Part shown: positions 30,052 to 41,999 of the stretch, piece by piece
Layout: every line of letters begins with the position of its first letter
Position numbering within the stretch: the first letter of the stretch is position 1
Assembly: GCF_000801105.2 (NCBI RefSeq)
Contig: NW_026615379.1
Coordinates: 1-64,000, forward strand
Length of the DNA stretch: 64,000 bases
Source: Raphanus sativus
Lineage: Eukaryota; Streptophyta; Magnoliopsida; Brassicales; Brassicaceae
Direction of reading: 5' to 3'
The notes under the pieces: model-generated
Database searches by the model: none
What the model was told of the DNA's origin: nothing
Seen by the model: the letters and a program-made list of their open reading frames with translations, nothing else
Made by a program: the position numbers and the translations under genes

Positions 30052-33000
30052 TATATGTTCGATTACTACCTGATTGTCTTCAACTAATTCTCTGATGAAG
30101 TGGTGCCTTATGTCAATGTGCTTCGTCCTTGAATGCTGGACCGGATTCCTCGATATATCAATTGCTCTTTTGTTGTCACAATACACAAGAAAGGGACCCG
30201 ATTGCATTCCATAATCAGCTGACATCTGCTTCATCCAGATAAGTTGTGAGCAACAGCTACCCATGGCAATGTATTCTGCTTCTGCCGTAGAAAGTGATAC
30301 AAAATTCTGCTTCTTGCTCAGCCATGAGATAAGATTGTTTCCAAGAAAGAAACATCCTCCACTTGTACTTTTTCTATCATCAACACATCCTGCCCAATCA
30401 GCATCGCAATATCCCACAAAGTTCTTGTTGGAATTCTTCGAGTAATACACCCCCAAGCTCTCTGTTCCTTTGACGTACTTCATGATTCTCTTTACTGCAT
30501 TCAGATGTGATACCTTAGGCTTGGCTTGATATCTTGCACACACACCAGCACTGAATGACAGATCTGGTCGACTCGCAGTCAAGTATAACAGACTACCAAT
30601 CATCCCTCGATAGAGCTTGACATCCACATCTTCTCCTGCTTCATCTCGTGCAAGCTTCAATGATGTACTCATAGGTGTCTTTGAAACCTTGGAGTTCTCC
30701 ATACCAAATCGTTTTACCAAACTTTTAGCGTATGCACTCTGAGAGATGAACACACCTTTCTCTGACTGAGACACTTGAAGTCCAAGAAAGTACTTCAGTT
30801 CACCACACATGCTCATCTCAAACTCTTGAGTCATATTCTGAACGAACTAGTCAACCAGCTTCTGTGACGTGCCTCCAAAGATAATATCATCCACATAGAT
30901 TTGGACAATGATTATATCTTTCTCCACCTCCTTGAAGAATAGCGTCTTGTCTATACTCCCTCTGATGTACTCTGCTTCTAATAGAAACCTTTTGAGTCTT
31001 TCATACCATGCACAAGGTGCTTGCTTCAACCCATACAGTGCTTTCTTCAGTCGGTACACATAGTCATGATGTACTGGATCCTCAAATCCCTTTGGCTGCT
31101 CAACATACACTTCCTCCTGAAGTACTCCATTGAGAAAAGCACTTTTCACATCCATTTGATACACTTTGAAGTTCAGAATGCACGCCATTCCCAGAAACAA
31201 ACGAATGGATTCCAATCTTGCAACCGGAGCAAAGGTCTCTTCAAAGTCTACTCCTTCAATCTGTGAGTATCCTTGAGCCACAAGCCTTGCCTTGTTACGA
31301 ACCACTTCTCCATGCTCATCAGTCTTGTTCTTGAATATCCATTTTGTACCAACCACGTTTACTCCTTTAGGTCTAGCAACAATTTCCCATACATCGTTCC
31401 TAGTGAACTGCTCAAGTTCTTCCTCCATTGAGACAATCCAATATTCATCACGCAGTGCTTCAGTGTGTGTCTTTGGTTCCATGGATGAGACGAAGCATGC
31501 GAATTGCACCATTTCTTTGAAGTGGATCACCTTCCCACGAGTTTTCCGTCCTTCTTCAATATCTCCAATCACATCTGACCCCGAATGGTTACGATGAACT
31601 TGCTGAATCTCCGGTTGAGGTACTGTGTCTGCCATTGGACCTTCTTCAATGGTGTCTTTAGCAGCTACGGTTGAGTCATCTTCTTCCTCATCATACGATG
31701 CTACATGACTTCCTGAAACCACAGACAAATAATCAAACACAACATTTACGGATTCCATAATCATTTCAGACCGCTTGTTGTAGACTAGGTATGCTGAACT
31801 AGACTGTGCATAACCCAGGAAGAATCCCTCATCACTCCTTGAATCAAATTTCCCGAGGTAATCCTTATCATTCAGTATGTAGCACCTGCATCCAAAAACA
31901 TGAAAATACCCAAGGTTAGGTGTTTTGCCTGTCCACATTTCATAAGGAGTCTTGGTTGTCCGTTTTCTGACATACACACGGTTGATTGTGTAACAAGCCG
32001 TGTTGAGTGCCTCAGCCCATAACCTCTTTGATATCTTGTTACCATGAAGCATTGCTCTTCCCATCTCCTGTAGTGTCCTATTCTTTCTCTCAACCACTCC
32101 CTTCTGTTGAGGTGTTCTAGGTGCTGCAAACTGGTGAGCTATTCCTCTTGACTCAGGAAAGGTAGTCATGGCTTCATTCTCAAACTCGCCACCATGATCA
32201 CTGCGTATCTTCCTGATTCCTCCTTCCTCATTTATGAGTTGAAGAGCCCAGATCTTGAAGATTTCAGGTGCTTCTGAATTTTCTCTGAGGAACCTTACCC
32301 AAGTGAATCTGGTGTAGTCATCTACAAGCACAAACACATATCTCTTTCCTCCGATACTCTCAGTTTGCATAGGACCCATGAGATCCATATGGACCAGATC
32401 CAATGGTGCCTTAGCTTGGACATCCGGTACCTTCTTATGCTGTATTTTGACTTGCTTTCCCTCATTGCAAGCGCCACACACTATCTTTTCCTCAATCTTG
32501 AGTTTGGGTACTCCTCGAACCAAATCATTGCAGACTAGATTCTTCATGTTCCTGAAATTCATATGCCCCAATCTTCGATGCCATAGGTCAACATGCCCTT
32601 GAGCTGATAAGCACTTAACTTTCTTTTCCCACAATATAGCAGTTGTTGCCGGATCTAACACCTTGTAGTACTGTAACACCATAGTGATTTATTGCACGAC
32701 AATCAATTGCTGAGAAACATACTATAAGCCCATCATCACACAACTGATTAACACTTATCAAGTGGGCTTTCAGTCCTTTGACAAAGTACACGTTGACCAG
32801 TCTAGGTACATCTGAGTTACATGTTGTGCCTTTGCCTTGAATAACTCCACATCCTCTATCTCCAAAGGTTACATTTCCTCCTTTGACTTTAGACACTTTG
32901 TCTAGATACTCGATGTTTCCTGTCATGTGTCTTGAGCAACCACTATCGAAGTACCATGGTTCATCTGATTCTGAATCACTTGACACTCTTGCCATGTTAC

Positions 33001-33129
33001 ATCGAAAGGTACTTCTTGGTTCGGTCACTGTCTTAGGATACAAGTCAGTCTTCTTCATCCAGCCTCTAGATGTCTTGCCAATTCTCCAAAACTTGTGTTG
33101 TCTCCATACTTGCTTGACCCGTTCCAGAA

Positions 33130-33940
33130 ACTTGTAGCAATACCTCTTGTGTGACCAAACTTCCCACAGAAGAAACAGCCGCTCATCTGAGCTGGAGTAC
33201 TTTATGTCTTAACTTCTTCAGCATGTGCAAATCCTCCAGACACAAAGCGTGTTGTACCCATTGAGCTACTCTGTCTTCCATTGTAACCAAGTCCCATCAA
33301 GGAGTTTTCAGTTCTTCCACTGCTCAGAATCTTGTCAAGTTGCTTGGTTCCTGTGAGCATCTTAATCTTCCGATATTGCTGATCCAATTCAGCTTGAAGA
33401 TCAGCCGCTTTCTTCCTTTCAGCCAGTACTTCTTCTCTGAGTTCGTCCGCTTGCTTAGCCAGAACCAATTTTTCCTTGATCAGATTCACACTTTCCTTGG
33501 CCAACTCTGCTTCCCTGTTGAGGTCATCCTTCAACACTTGTACTTCAGCTTCCAGTCTTGCCTTCTCTTTGGCCAACATCAGATTCTCTATGCCCAATTT
33601 CACTAGAGTCTCTCGAACTTCCTTGTAGCTTTCATCTAGGTCATTCTCTTGTTCAGCCTCACTCTCAGATCCTGACTCACATTCCACTATTCCTAGAAAC
33701 GCCACAAAGTTGTTCACTTCTTCTTCACTTTCGCTGTCGGACTCACTGTCATTGATTCTTATCATTGACTTTTCCGGCTTTCTCCTCCCATCCGACTCAC
33801 ACTCAGCTTTGAGTGTGTCCATATCCCTTGCAGTTATGACACTAGAGCTCTCTTCTCTTCACTGTGGGTATCTCAGTTCGAAAGTGACCATACCCCTTGC
33901 ATTCGTAGCACTTAGCATCATTCTTCCTGTAGTTCTTATC
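33130..33940 (-). pseudogene. SIRE-like gag C-terminal region: coiled coil and zinc knuckles
   Basis: A 206-codon frame (33822-33202) begins with an acidic Ser/Glu stretch (SESDSESEEEVNNFVA). It continues as a long Leu/Glu/Lys coiled coil (for example KEKARLEAEVQVLKDDL). Next, near 33187-33145, is a zinc knuckle CFFCGKFGHTRGYC. Upstream, near 33925-33890, is CYECKGYGHFRTE, a knuckle missing its final Cys. Frames are broken at 33202 and 33840. Confidence 0.7.
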
Positions 33941-34096
33941 TGGCTCAGATGTCTTCCTACCTTAGCCAAACTTCTTCTGTCCATTCTCCACTTTTCGTAG
34001 AGCTCTATCAAACCTTCTGACCAGAAGACTCACAGGATCGTTGTCATCCATATGCTCCTTTTCAATTGATGCAAGCGCAATTCCTTTCTCCTTCGT

Positions 34097-34750
34097 TCAA
34101 CCAGACATACCAGACACTTCCATCTCATGGGCTTGTAGAATTCCAACCACTTCATCAAATGTCATCTCGTCGGTGTTACAGGAGACGCTCATAGCTGCTT
34201 TGTATGCCATGAACTTAGACGGCAAGCACCTCAGGAACTTCTTCACAAGTTTCTTCTCTTTGTATTTCTTCCCAAGTGTGAGTGCTTCTTGTGCCAGTGA
34301 GCTAATATTTGAGCTGAAATCTCCAACAGATTCGTTCTCCTCCATCTTTAGCCCTTCAAATCTTGTTGCAAGCATATCCTTCCTAGAACTCTGGACCTTC
34401 GAGGTACCTTCAAAGTGCCTTTGCAGAATATCCCATGCATCCTTTGCTGCCTCGCACCCTTGAATTAGTTCAAACTGCTTTCTTGCTACACTGCAATGTA
34501 TGACAGTTAGTGCACGAGCATTGAACTTAGCCATCTTGTTCTCATCATCAGTCCAGAGCTCCTCCAGTTTTGGAACATCTGTCCCATCCTCGCCTCTTGC
34601 AACAGGTGACTTCCAACCAGATTCAACAGCCTTCCACGCCAATGGGTCAATACCCTTGATTGTAGCCTTTATGCGCGCCTTCCAAAATCCATAGTTTCCT
34701 ACTTCAAGGATCACCTTGGAACTTGTCACCAACTCGCGATGGCTATCCAT
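34097..34750 (-). pseudogene. SIRE-like gag, N-terminal domain
   Basis: 217 codons from ATG 34750, of the Ty1-copia gag (UBN2) type: NYGFWKARIKATIKGID, CEAAKDAWDILQRHFEGT and VKKFLRCLPSKF are the usual motifs. It ends at a stop (SGMSG) where related elements continue into the zinc-knuckle region, so it is probably cut short. The start lies about 60 bases inside the primer binding site. Confidence 0.85.
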
Positions 34751-34795
34751 CTTACTCCGCAGGATCTACCTGTTTAAATAAACAAAGCACATATA

Positions 34796-34810
34796 CCTGC
34801 TTTGATACCA
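34796..34810 (-). promoter_or_regulatory. Primer binding site of the SIRE-like element
   Basis: The minus strand reads TGGTATCAAAGCAGG two bases inside the 5' LTR. It differs at one base from the standard TGGTATCAGAGC initiator-Met site. Confidence 0.8.
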
Positions 34811-34812
34811 AT

Positions 34813-35405
34813 TGTTAATGTAAGATAAGCGAGCTATGCGATGTAGAACACACAGTAGTACAGGGTTATTCAAATCCAAGAAATACGACTATATTTATTC
34901 TTTCAAAAGCTCAAACACGTTCTTCTTAAAAGCAATAAATCAAACAAGCTCAAGACAAACCTCGACTTGTTTGCTAGTCTCACTCGTTCAGAGATCTAAG
35001 ACAGACTCTGAACCACCTAAGCCCTTAACCCCTAGATGCTTTGCTTCACCTTCTTCGGACATACAAAACTCTCTATTGCTAAAAGCTCTCTCTGTGTGTT
35101 AACCGGCAACACAGTGCCACGGCTCCCTTTTATATATCTTTGAGGAAGCCCTAGATCTAATCTATCTACCCAATGGAAACTTTCCATTTCTTCTACTTCA
35201 GCGAATAAGCCAATCTTCCTTTTCTCTTTAGATCGATTGCTTCTTCTTCAAGTCTTCCTTTAATATCCCTCTTCATTAAATATTCTTTTAATGCATCGGT
35301 CTTGATACGTGCTTCTCACGAACCGCCTCTCTGATGTAGTAGTTCATGTCACACTTCATGAACTACTTTAGCTCTGCTACATCATCGTCTTCACATACAC
35401 CTTCA
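34813..35405 (-). mobile_element. SIRE-like element, 5' LTR
   Basis: 593 bp, equal in length to the 3' LTR. A TATA box lies on the minus strand at 35138-35129 (AGATATATAAAAG). Confidence 0.92.
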
Positions 35406-35410
35406 GTCAC

Positions 35411-35646
35411 CAGTAGTGTGAAGTACCATCAACTCCAGAAGAGAAGAAATGACACTATCCAGGCCAGAGGCGTGATTATTTCCCATATTTTTAAAGAAGA
35501 GCCACCAGATGCACAACCCATTACCAAACCAAAATTGTATCAAGGTAAGGTTCTAAACTCCCAAAAGAGAATGAAACCTGACTTGCTCTATTGTGGTGTA
35601 TCAGGTTATCCAGTTTTGAGGTCAAAACCTTCACAAGGGGGGGGAA
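35411..35646 (+). pseudogene. TRG copy A gag, last internal segment and polypurine tract
   Basis: The frame resumes after the SIRE-like element: KYHQLQKRRNDTIQARGVII, FKEEPPDAQPITKPKLYQGK, GVSGYPVLRSKPSQGGG. The purine run CACAAGGGGGGGGAA (about 35630-35646) leads into the 3' LTR. Confidence 0.85.
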
Positions 35647-36022
35647 TGATGCGGCCATCAAACCAATGGTTGAACCAGAGGTCAACCAAGGAGTCCAAAC
35701 CGGCCACTTTGGAGGTACCAGCGACAGAGGTCCAGTCCCAGGCAAATATCTCAACAACCAGAAGTTATTTTGTCATGAATCCAATTTTCCTAGAAGGCCA
35801 ACTCGTAAAGGATTCACTGAGGCTTGTAATTAAAAGAAAATCTTCACGGAGGAAGAAGTTATGAATTTTACAAACTGGAGGTTCCCCAGCCCATCCATCT
35901 GCGAGTACCCGACTTTTGAAGGAGATTCAAGCCCAAAGAAAAAGCAGCCCAAACCAAAGCCGATCATAGGATTCAAGAGGGATCTCTCAGCTTTCCAGAA
36001 AGCCCAATATCAGGATAAATGG
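35647..36022 (+). mobile_element. TRG copy A, 3' LTR (first 376 bp)
   Basis: Begins TGATGCGGCCATC directly after the polypurine tract and matches 7419 onward. It is cut at AAATGG (36022) by TRG copy C. The rest must lie beyond the right end of the window. Confidence 0.85.
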
Positions 36023-36032
36023 TGATACAGCC

Positions 36033-36072
36033 TGGGAACCGAAATTCGCACTGTCGATTTTAGTTAAATAAA
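36033..36072 (-). mobile_element. 40-bp scrap of a Tat LTR end
   Basis: TGGGAACCGAAATTCGCAC and the following bases up to TTAGTTAAATAAA match the terminal 40 bp of the Tat LTR (36895-36935), with one change. On its right the sequence jumps to the copy C LTR, skipping about 850 bp seen in copy B. It marks a deletion that removed most of an earlier Tat insertion together with flanking LTR. Confidence 0.7.
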
Positions 36073-36892
36073 TGATCTTGTATCTGGATGTTTTCTTGAA
36101 CCTGGATGGTTTAAGGGGATAAGTGAGCTTCCTGGGAATATTATTTACTGCCTGGAATGAGCAGATGTCGTGCCTGATCTGAGGAGAAAAGAGCTGTTGG
36201 AGCTATATTGCAAGATTCTCCAAATAAGGCAGTTTGGTGTAAGTGTGGATCCTCCTGATCCAATGGGGGCTGGTACATAGTAGGAACTTGTAGAACTCTT
36301 CTTGGACTCTTATAATGTCTCCTGGAAGTCCTGTTTTAGTCCTGATGTCTTCTGGTCGGATTGGAATAGCTTGGAAATGATCAAACCGAAAGATTGTCCA
36401 ATCTTTCCATAAATAGCTCCGGTTTGATTTAAGTGAGTCTTCATTGAACCAACTGATCTCCTGGGCTCTGGTGTAGCTAAGGACTCCTGGAATACCTCCT
36501 GATTGGTTGAAATTATCTCCTGGACGCCAATGTCTGGTTTGAAGCTGATTGAACCGGTTAGCTTCCAATTGAGGCAAGTGTAGAACTGGTTTGACCGGTT
36601 CTGGCAAATTGGGAATAACTCCTGATTTCCGTGGCCATTTCTCCTGATATTGGGCTTTCTGGAAAGCTGAGAGACTCCTCTTGAATCCTATGATCGGCTT
36701 TGGTTAAGGTCGCCTCTTCATTGGGCTTGAATCTCCTTCAAAAGTGGGGTACTCGCAGATGGACTGGCTGGAGAACCTCCGGTTTGTAAAATTCATAACT
36801 TCTTCTTCCGTGAAGGTTTGCTTGTAATTCCGAGCCTCAGTGAATCCTTGATGAGTTGGCCTGCTAGGAAAATTGGATTCATGACAAAAGAT

Positions 36893-38229
36893 TGTGGGAA
36901 CCAAAATTCGCACGGTCGATTTTAGTTAAATAAATCAAAGGAAAACTAAGTAAACCTAGTTTTCCCTGAAGGCTCGGATTCTCTGCGACAACCAAACGAA
37001 ATTGATAGAATAAAGCAACGTAGCGGAAAAATTGCACTAAGGCGTTTTATTAAATAGATGATACAATATTCTTCCGAAAAAGGGAAGTAGAGAAACGCTG
37101 AAGCGGAAAACGACGGAAATAAAGGAGACAAAACGTTCTAAGTCTTGCTCCGCTAGTCTAAACTCTTAAGTCCTAAGCTAGCAGGAATTCTCTAAGTCCC
37201 TAAGTTTCGGATTTGCTCTCTCTCTTAATGATTTTTTGCTCTGCCCTTCTTCCTCTCCCAAAGCTCCTTTATATACTCCTTCTTATGACGGTCTATTCTC
37301 CTTCTGGGCCGCAAGGCGGGCTTCTTTCCATTTTCGTCGGCCTCCACGTTTATCGGGAAACTTGACATTTATCTTCGGGAAACTTGACATTTATCCTTCC
37401 GTCGATTTAGCATTCATCTTGTTACGTAAAGATAAACGTAAATCGTCGTATCTATCTCAGATAATCGTAGACAGACTGTCCGATCGCGTTTGGTCCCTTT
37501 CGGGCCGTCTCCAGGACTTCCGTTGTTTTCTACGATTTCTTTGGAAGTTCTTCGTTCGTTCGTAGAGTTGAGACGAGTGGTGTCTTAAGATGACCATCGC
37601 TGTTTCGTACGAAGAATCTAAGATCTTCCTTCCCGTCGATATCTTACGAGTTTCCGAAATGTTTCCGACGGTCTTAGATTGGAGTAAAAACCGGAGTTTC
37701 GTACGCGGAATCTCGATGATTCGCCCTGCGAGGACTTGGGAAAGACTCGAAGTACAGACTTCTGATTGCCGGGGACTGGGATTCGTGTACCGAAGATTGT
37801 TGTCCGAAGACCCGAGCCAGCACGGGGCTAGCCGCCCGGCGACCACGGCCAGCACGGGCGCTAGCCGCCGGCGGCCACGGCCAGCACGGGGCTAGCCGCC
37901 CGGCGGCCACGGCCAGCACGGGCGCTAGCCACGGCGGCCACGGCCAGCACGGGGCTAGCCGCCCGGCGGCCACGGCCAGCACGGGCGCTAGCCGCCGCCG
38001 GCCACGGCCAGCACGGGGCTAGCCGCCCGGCGGCCACGGCCAGCACGGGCGCTAGCCGCCGGCGGCCACGGCCAGCACGGGGCTAGCCGCCCGGCGGCCA
38101 CTGCCAAGGCCGGGGTCGGCTACTCGATTCCTTCGGTTTACGGGTGTTCGTGTTCGTTTTTCGGAGGGTTTTTCATATGACAAATAGACTTAGCCGTTGA
38201 TTTCGAGATAACCGTTTTTGACCCCAACA
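36893..38229 (-). mobile_element. Tat solo LTR, 1337 bp
   Basis: On the minus strand it runs TGTTGGGGTC...GGTTCCCACA and is flanked by AAGAT (36888-36892, 38230-38234). The uninterrupted site (ACAAAAGATCTTCTGG) is recoverable by comparison with 19885. No internal element sequence remains, so it is a solo LTR left by LTR-LTR recombination. It carries a TATA box (reverse of TATATAAAG, about 37270-37278) and, in its U3 part, a GC-rich minisatellite. Confidence 0.92.
37816..38102. repeat. GC-rich dimeric minisatellite in the Tat LTR
   Basis: About nine tandem units of 31-32 bp. Two forms alternate: GCCAGCACGGGGCTAGCC and GCCAGCACGGGCGCTAGCC, each followed by a GCC/CGG-rich tail ending in GGCCACG. 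The alternation gives a ~63-bp higher-order repeat. It sits in otherwise AT-rich surroundings and is absent from the truncated sister LTR at 3921-4419 because that copy lacks this part. Confidence 0.88.
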
Positions 38230-38352
38230 AAGATCTTCTGGTTGTTGAGATATTCGCCTGGGACTGGACCTCTATCGCTGGTACCTCCAAAGTGGCTGGT
38301 TTGGACAGGTTGGTTGACCTCTGGTTCAACCACTGGTTTGATGGCCGCATCA

Positions 38353-39868
38353 TTCCCTCCCCCTTGTGAAGGTTTTGACCTCAAAACTGGATAACCTGAT
38401 ACACCACAATAGAGCAAGTCAGGTTTCATTCTCTTTTGGGAGTTTAGAACCTTACCTTGATACAATTTTGGTCTGGTAATGGTTTGTGCATCTGGTGGCT
38501 CTTCTTTAAAAAGATGGGAAATGATCACGCCTCTGGCCTGGATAGTGTCATTTCTTCTCTTCTGGTTTTGATGGTTCTTCACACTACTGGTAACCTCATT
38601 GTTGATCATCTTTGGGACTGATTCTCCAAGCAATAAAAGAGTATCCGGTGGGATATCTTTTAAGCTTTCTTCTTTGCAACCTGAAAAATTCTCAACATTC
38701 TGGGCAAAGACCAAATGAATTATATCTGATATATGAGTTTTATAAACAGAATGAGTTGTGGTCAAATTTACCATAGGTGCATCAGCATGATGAAGAATTA
38801 AATTCTTCTTTGGACAGCTTTGGATTGATGGCTGCCTTTCTTTCACCTTTTTACCTAGGCTGGTATGACCATCTTCTTGTCTTATTCCTGGATCAAAACT
38901 CTCTGGCAAAGACAAGTGAGTCATATCTGAATAATCAAATGTCATAGATGTTTTAAGATCAGAGAAACTTCCCTTGCTGAACTTGAATGGTACTAGTTCA
39001 GCATCACTTTTATGGACAGCATCTATTGACAACATGGTTAAGACTTCTTCTTGTAAGATTTTATCACGAATTGAAGTGACTTTTTCTTTGCTTATACCTG
39101 GGTCAAAACATCTTGGCAAAGACAAGTGTATTATACCAAAGTAAAGGAATTTATAAACTGAAGAAAACAAAGAACAAAGAACCTTACTTTCAGCTGTGGC
39201 AGCAAGAAATTTTATTTCTTTGTTTGGCTTGCTCTCACCTTGGTCTCCTGTACCTATTTCACTTTCCCTTGGACAAGACAAGTGCATTAATCTTATCATG
39301 GAAATAATAATAGCATTCTGATCTATAGTGAAATTTACCTCAGGTTTTGGCACTTGAACAATTCTTTGTTCAGATTTTGGTTTCCACTTGTGGTGTGGAT
39401 TTTGATTGAGCTCATGATCTAGCTCGGCCCTTGGCACTTCAGTAAGCATAGAGCTCTCATCTGGTATCCCTGTACCAAGAATATAAAAATTTAAACCAGT
39501 ATCTAAAGGTGATGTTAAACACTTACCTTGGTTTGATACTTTGATTACTGGTTTTGCTTCTTTAAGCAACAAATCATTTCTTCCAGCCTCACTTATGGCT
39601 TCCTCCTCTTTAGCCAAGCCATGCTGGTAGACTAGGTCTTCTCCTTTGAACTCATGCTCCTTATTTCCTGATACAATACCCTTTGACAAAGACAAGTGCA
39701 TTATACAAGACTTTGGAGCCAATAAATCAGATTGATTAAAACTATCACTTTTCATAGAAAAATCTCTTTTCTTTTCTAGTGATGTTTCTATCGATGCTTG
39801 CTTAGTGGGGCAAGTCACAGCAAAGTGTCCTCTTTTATGACATCTATAACATGTCTGATCTTTAAAAT
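38353..39868 (-). pseudogene. TRG copy C gag, zinc-knuckle and H-L-S repeat region
   Basis: The long frame (39818-38190) runs through the polypurine tract into the LTR, as in copy B, until the solo LTR. Just before it, near 39855-39815, lies the knuckle CYRCHKRGHFAVTC. H-L-S repeats: MHLSLSKGIVSG, MHLSCPRESEIG, IHLSLPRCFDPG, THLSLPESFDPG. A frame break near 39868 separates it from the upstream part. Confidence 0.82.
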
Positions 39869-39869
39869 T

Positions 39870-40810
39870 TTAAAAGTTAGAAGAATTACCTTGGGTTGAT
39901 GCCTCTTCTTTCTTTTGGTTTGGAATCTCCATTTTTCTTGGAAATAAATCATGGACAACTCTTGATGCCAACAAGGGTGTGGGGGTCATTTCTTTCTGGA
40001 CCTCAAGACCTGTCTTAATATCCTTGGACAAAGACAAGTGACTCATACCAGTGGGAGATGATATATAAACCAATTTATCAAGTATAGGACTTACCATAGC
40101 CTTTGCTTGAAGTACTGGTTTGTTTAGCTCTTCTTTGGGTCTGCTCAAGGTGTCTTAGCTGACGTTTTTACTCACCTCCATGACCTTTAGGATGTCACTT
40201 TTCTGGCCTAAGAAATGGACAATGACGTGCCCCTGGTTTGGCTGAAAGTTGGTTTGTTGAGGCAAGCTTCTTTGACCCTCTTTGTGGACAGCGTCTCTTG
40301 CTTCTTCGGAACCATGAGTTGGATACCTCCTTGGGTACTGCTCCTTGATCTGAGATCTTGTATAACCTGGTGCAAACTCATACCTCATGGCTTTCTTAAG
40401 TGCTCCCCACGTTTTGATAGTTGGCTCCTTGTAAAACCATCTATCATCTACTTCTTGAACCCACCATTTAAAGTCATCTCCTTTTAGATGATCAATGGCA
40501 TAAGCTAGCCTTTCTTCCTTCAAGATGTTGTTGTAGTGAAACCATTCATCAAGGTTCCTCTCCCATCTAAGATAACCTCTTTTTCCTGAAAATTTAAAGA
40601 GTTCAACTTTATTAGCAAAAGAGTTATAATCAAAATGAGAATTAACAACATTAAGTTTGGGGGTTTTAGAATTTGGATTTTTATTGATCCTTGAAGCCTT
40701 GTGCCTTTCTTCTTTTCCTCAACTGAGCAATCTGTTCAACCTCTTGCAAAGCTGTCAAATGTTGGTTCTGTTTGGCCATCTGATATTGGTTGTGTGCTTC
40801 TCCTACCATG
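39870..40810 (-). pseudogene. TRG copy C gag, N-terminal part
   Basis: From ATG near 40810 (Gln-rich helix with NQHLTALQEVEQIAQL). A deletion follows that removes the GERRFGDAPEA block. Then the gag domain (40523-40155: DFKWWVQEVDDRWFYKEP, EQYPRRYPTHGSEEARD) and a segment 40148-39870 with TGMSHLSLSKDIKTGLE. Several frame breaks. Confidence 0.78.
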
Positions 40811-40844
40811 GCTTCCTGAAACCACTTTCAAAGATCAATTGAAG

Positions 40845-41215
40845 AATAGAGAAATATGATTGAACCAAAATAAACCCAATGCAATAATGAAACTTAAACT
40901 AAACCGAGAAAATTTGCCAATATGAACCAAAATGAAATAAACTATGCAAAAATTATTTTTTCTTTTGGTTTTCTGGATGCAAACTCAAAATGAAACAATA
41001 ATGAATGACAATTAACACAAATGAAAAGAAAATATGGAAAACAAACTAATGCTGATTTTTTTTTTTTGAATTTTCAGATTTGATATGGAAACAACTTAAA
41101 ATGCAGATTTTTTTGACTTTTTCAAATGGAAACAAATAAATGCAAACACCTTTTTTTTTAAATGCAAATATCAAAATGATGAAACAAATATGATATGCAC
41201 GAAATTAAAATGATA
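40845..41215 (-). other. TRG copy C leader up to the Helitron
   Basis: AT-rich leader with AATGCAAA words, collinear with 22600-22955 of copy B. It is cut at AAAATGATA, where copy B continues TGCCTTTTTG. No gene. Confidence 0.65.
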
Positions 41216-41219
41216 CTAG

Positions 41220-41999
41220 GTGACCGGCCCGCACCCTGTGCGGGCAATGTACAATTTCAAAATATGGTCAAAATACTGGTCGGGTTTGGAAGTAACGGAT
41301 TTTATATCATAAGAACACCTATTTTGGAATAAAGCATCAGGCTAAGTGCATATGATGGTAGTCAATATTTTAAAAGGAGGAGATGGAACAAAGTAACTTC
41401 GGTATCAAGAGGTTGTTATTGTGTATATGTATAATTGCAATGTTCGGAAAAAATATTTTTTTTAGGCATCAATTTTTTATTTCGAAATCGATAATTAATA
41501 GTATATATTTAGAGATGACTACATATTTTACATTATCAGTAATTAAAATTGGATGGTATATATGGTGTGATGAGTTTTTTAGGTGAAAATTATTGTATGC
41601 ATGAATTTGAGGCGTAAAATGTATATAGACACATTAAAATAAAAGATAATAAAATTGAAAATATTATCCATAAATTGTATAAAGTATGAAGTACAATTCT
41701 CGATAAAGAAAACAACTTCAATGAGAGACCTGAAAAAAAATCATTTTGTAAGAAACTGGACGGGTATTTTTGTATAATTTGAAAGATTTACAAATTTGTA
41801 AATTTTATCTTCTATGGAAACAATATTAAATTAACATACCATGATCAAAATAGTGAGAACACTTTTTCCGAGAATGAAATAGTATCGATCTTCATAGTCA
41901 TCACCACCCATCTGCCAATACAAAAAATAAACAATTGTAACAATTTATATATTTTAAAAAATATATTGGAAAAAAATAAATAACAATCACGTACCCTCC
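41220..41999 (-). other. Helitron 3' untranslated region
   Basis: AT-rich stretch between the RepHel stop and the terminal hairpin. A plus-strand 67-codon frame at 41383-41586 shows no family features. Nothing else seen. Confidence 0.6.

Larger units (their letters stand above)
28601..33058 (-). pseudogene. SIRE-like pol: protease, integrase, RT, RNase H
   Basis: Protease, 33058-32615: WYFDSGCSRHMTG with the Asp of the Ty1-type aspartic site. A one-base shift near 32630 leads into 32682-30847. This holds a pre-integrase zinc region ([11 protein letters not shown]...CGACNEGK) and an integrase core ([23 protein letters not shown]). RT follows ([44 protein letters not shown]). A TAG at 30844 precedes RNase H (30834 to about 30052: YCDADWAGC, SLSTAEAEYIA, KHIDIRHHFIRE). 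The RNase H end (LADIFTKSLEF) lies beyond the MITE at about 28728-28601. Three lesions make it non-coding now. Confidence 0.9.
25135..35405 (-). mobile_element. SIRE/Maximus-like Ty1-copia element with env-like ORF
   Basis: 10.3 kb flanked by GTCAC (25130-25134 and 35406-35410) and bounded by two 593-bp LTRs. On the minus strand the order is 5' LTR, primer site (TGGTATCAAAGC), gag, coiled-coil/zinc-knuckle region, protease, integrase, RT, RNase H, env-like ORF, polypurine tract and 3' LTR. Integrase before RT and a long extra ORF after RNase H are typical of the SIRE/Maximus lineage. The LTRs differ at about 14 of 593 sites by eye. Stops, frameshifts and a MITE in RNase H show the copy is dead. 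Confidence 0.92.
36023..41215 (-). mobile_element. TRG copy C (minus), left part
   Basis: Starts TGATACAGCC, the family end. On the minus strand it shows leader (41215-40845), gag (40810-38353), polypurine tract (38368-38353) and 3' LTR (38352-36023). The Helitron at 41216 separates it from its own primer site and 5' LTR, which are outside the window. Its LTR is internally deleted near the left end (a 40-bp scrap of Tat LTR sits at 36033-36072) and split by the Tat solo LTR. Confidence 0.82.

Noticed and set aside
37674..38046. Frames with repeated SARAGRGRR-type peptides
   Set aside because: They are translations of the GC-rich minisatellite in a solo LTR.
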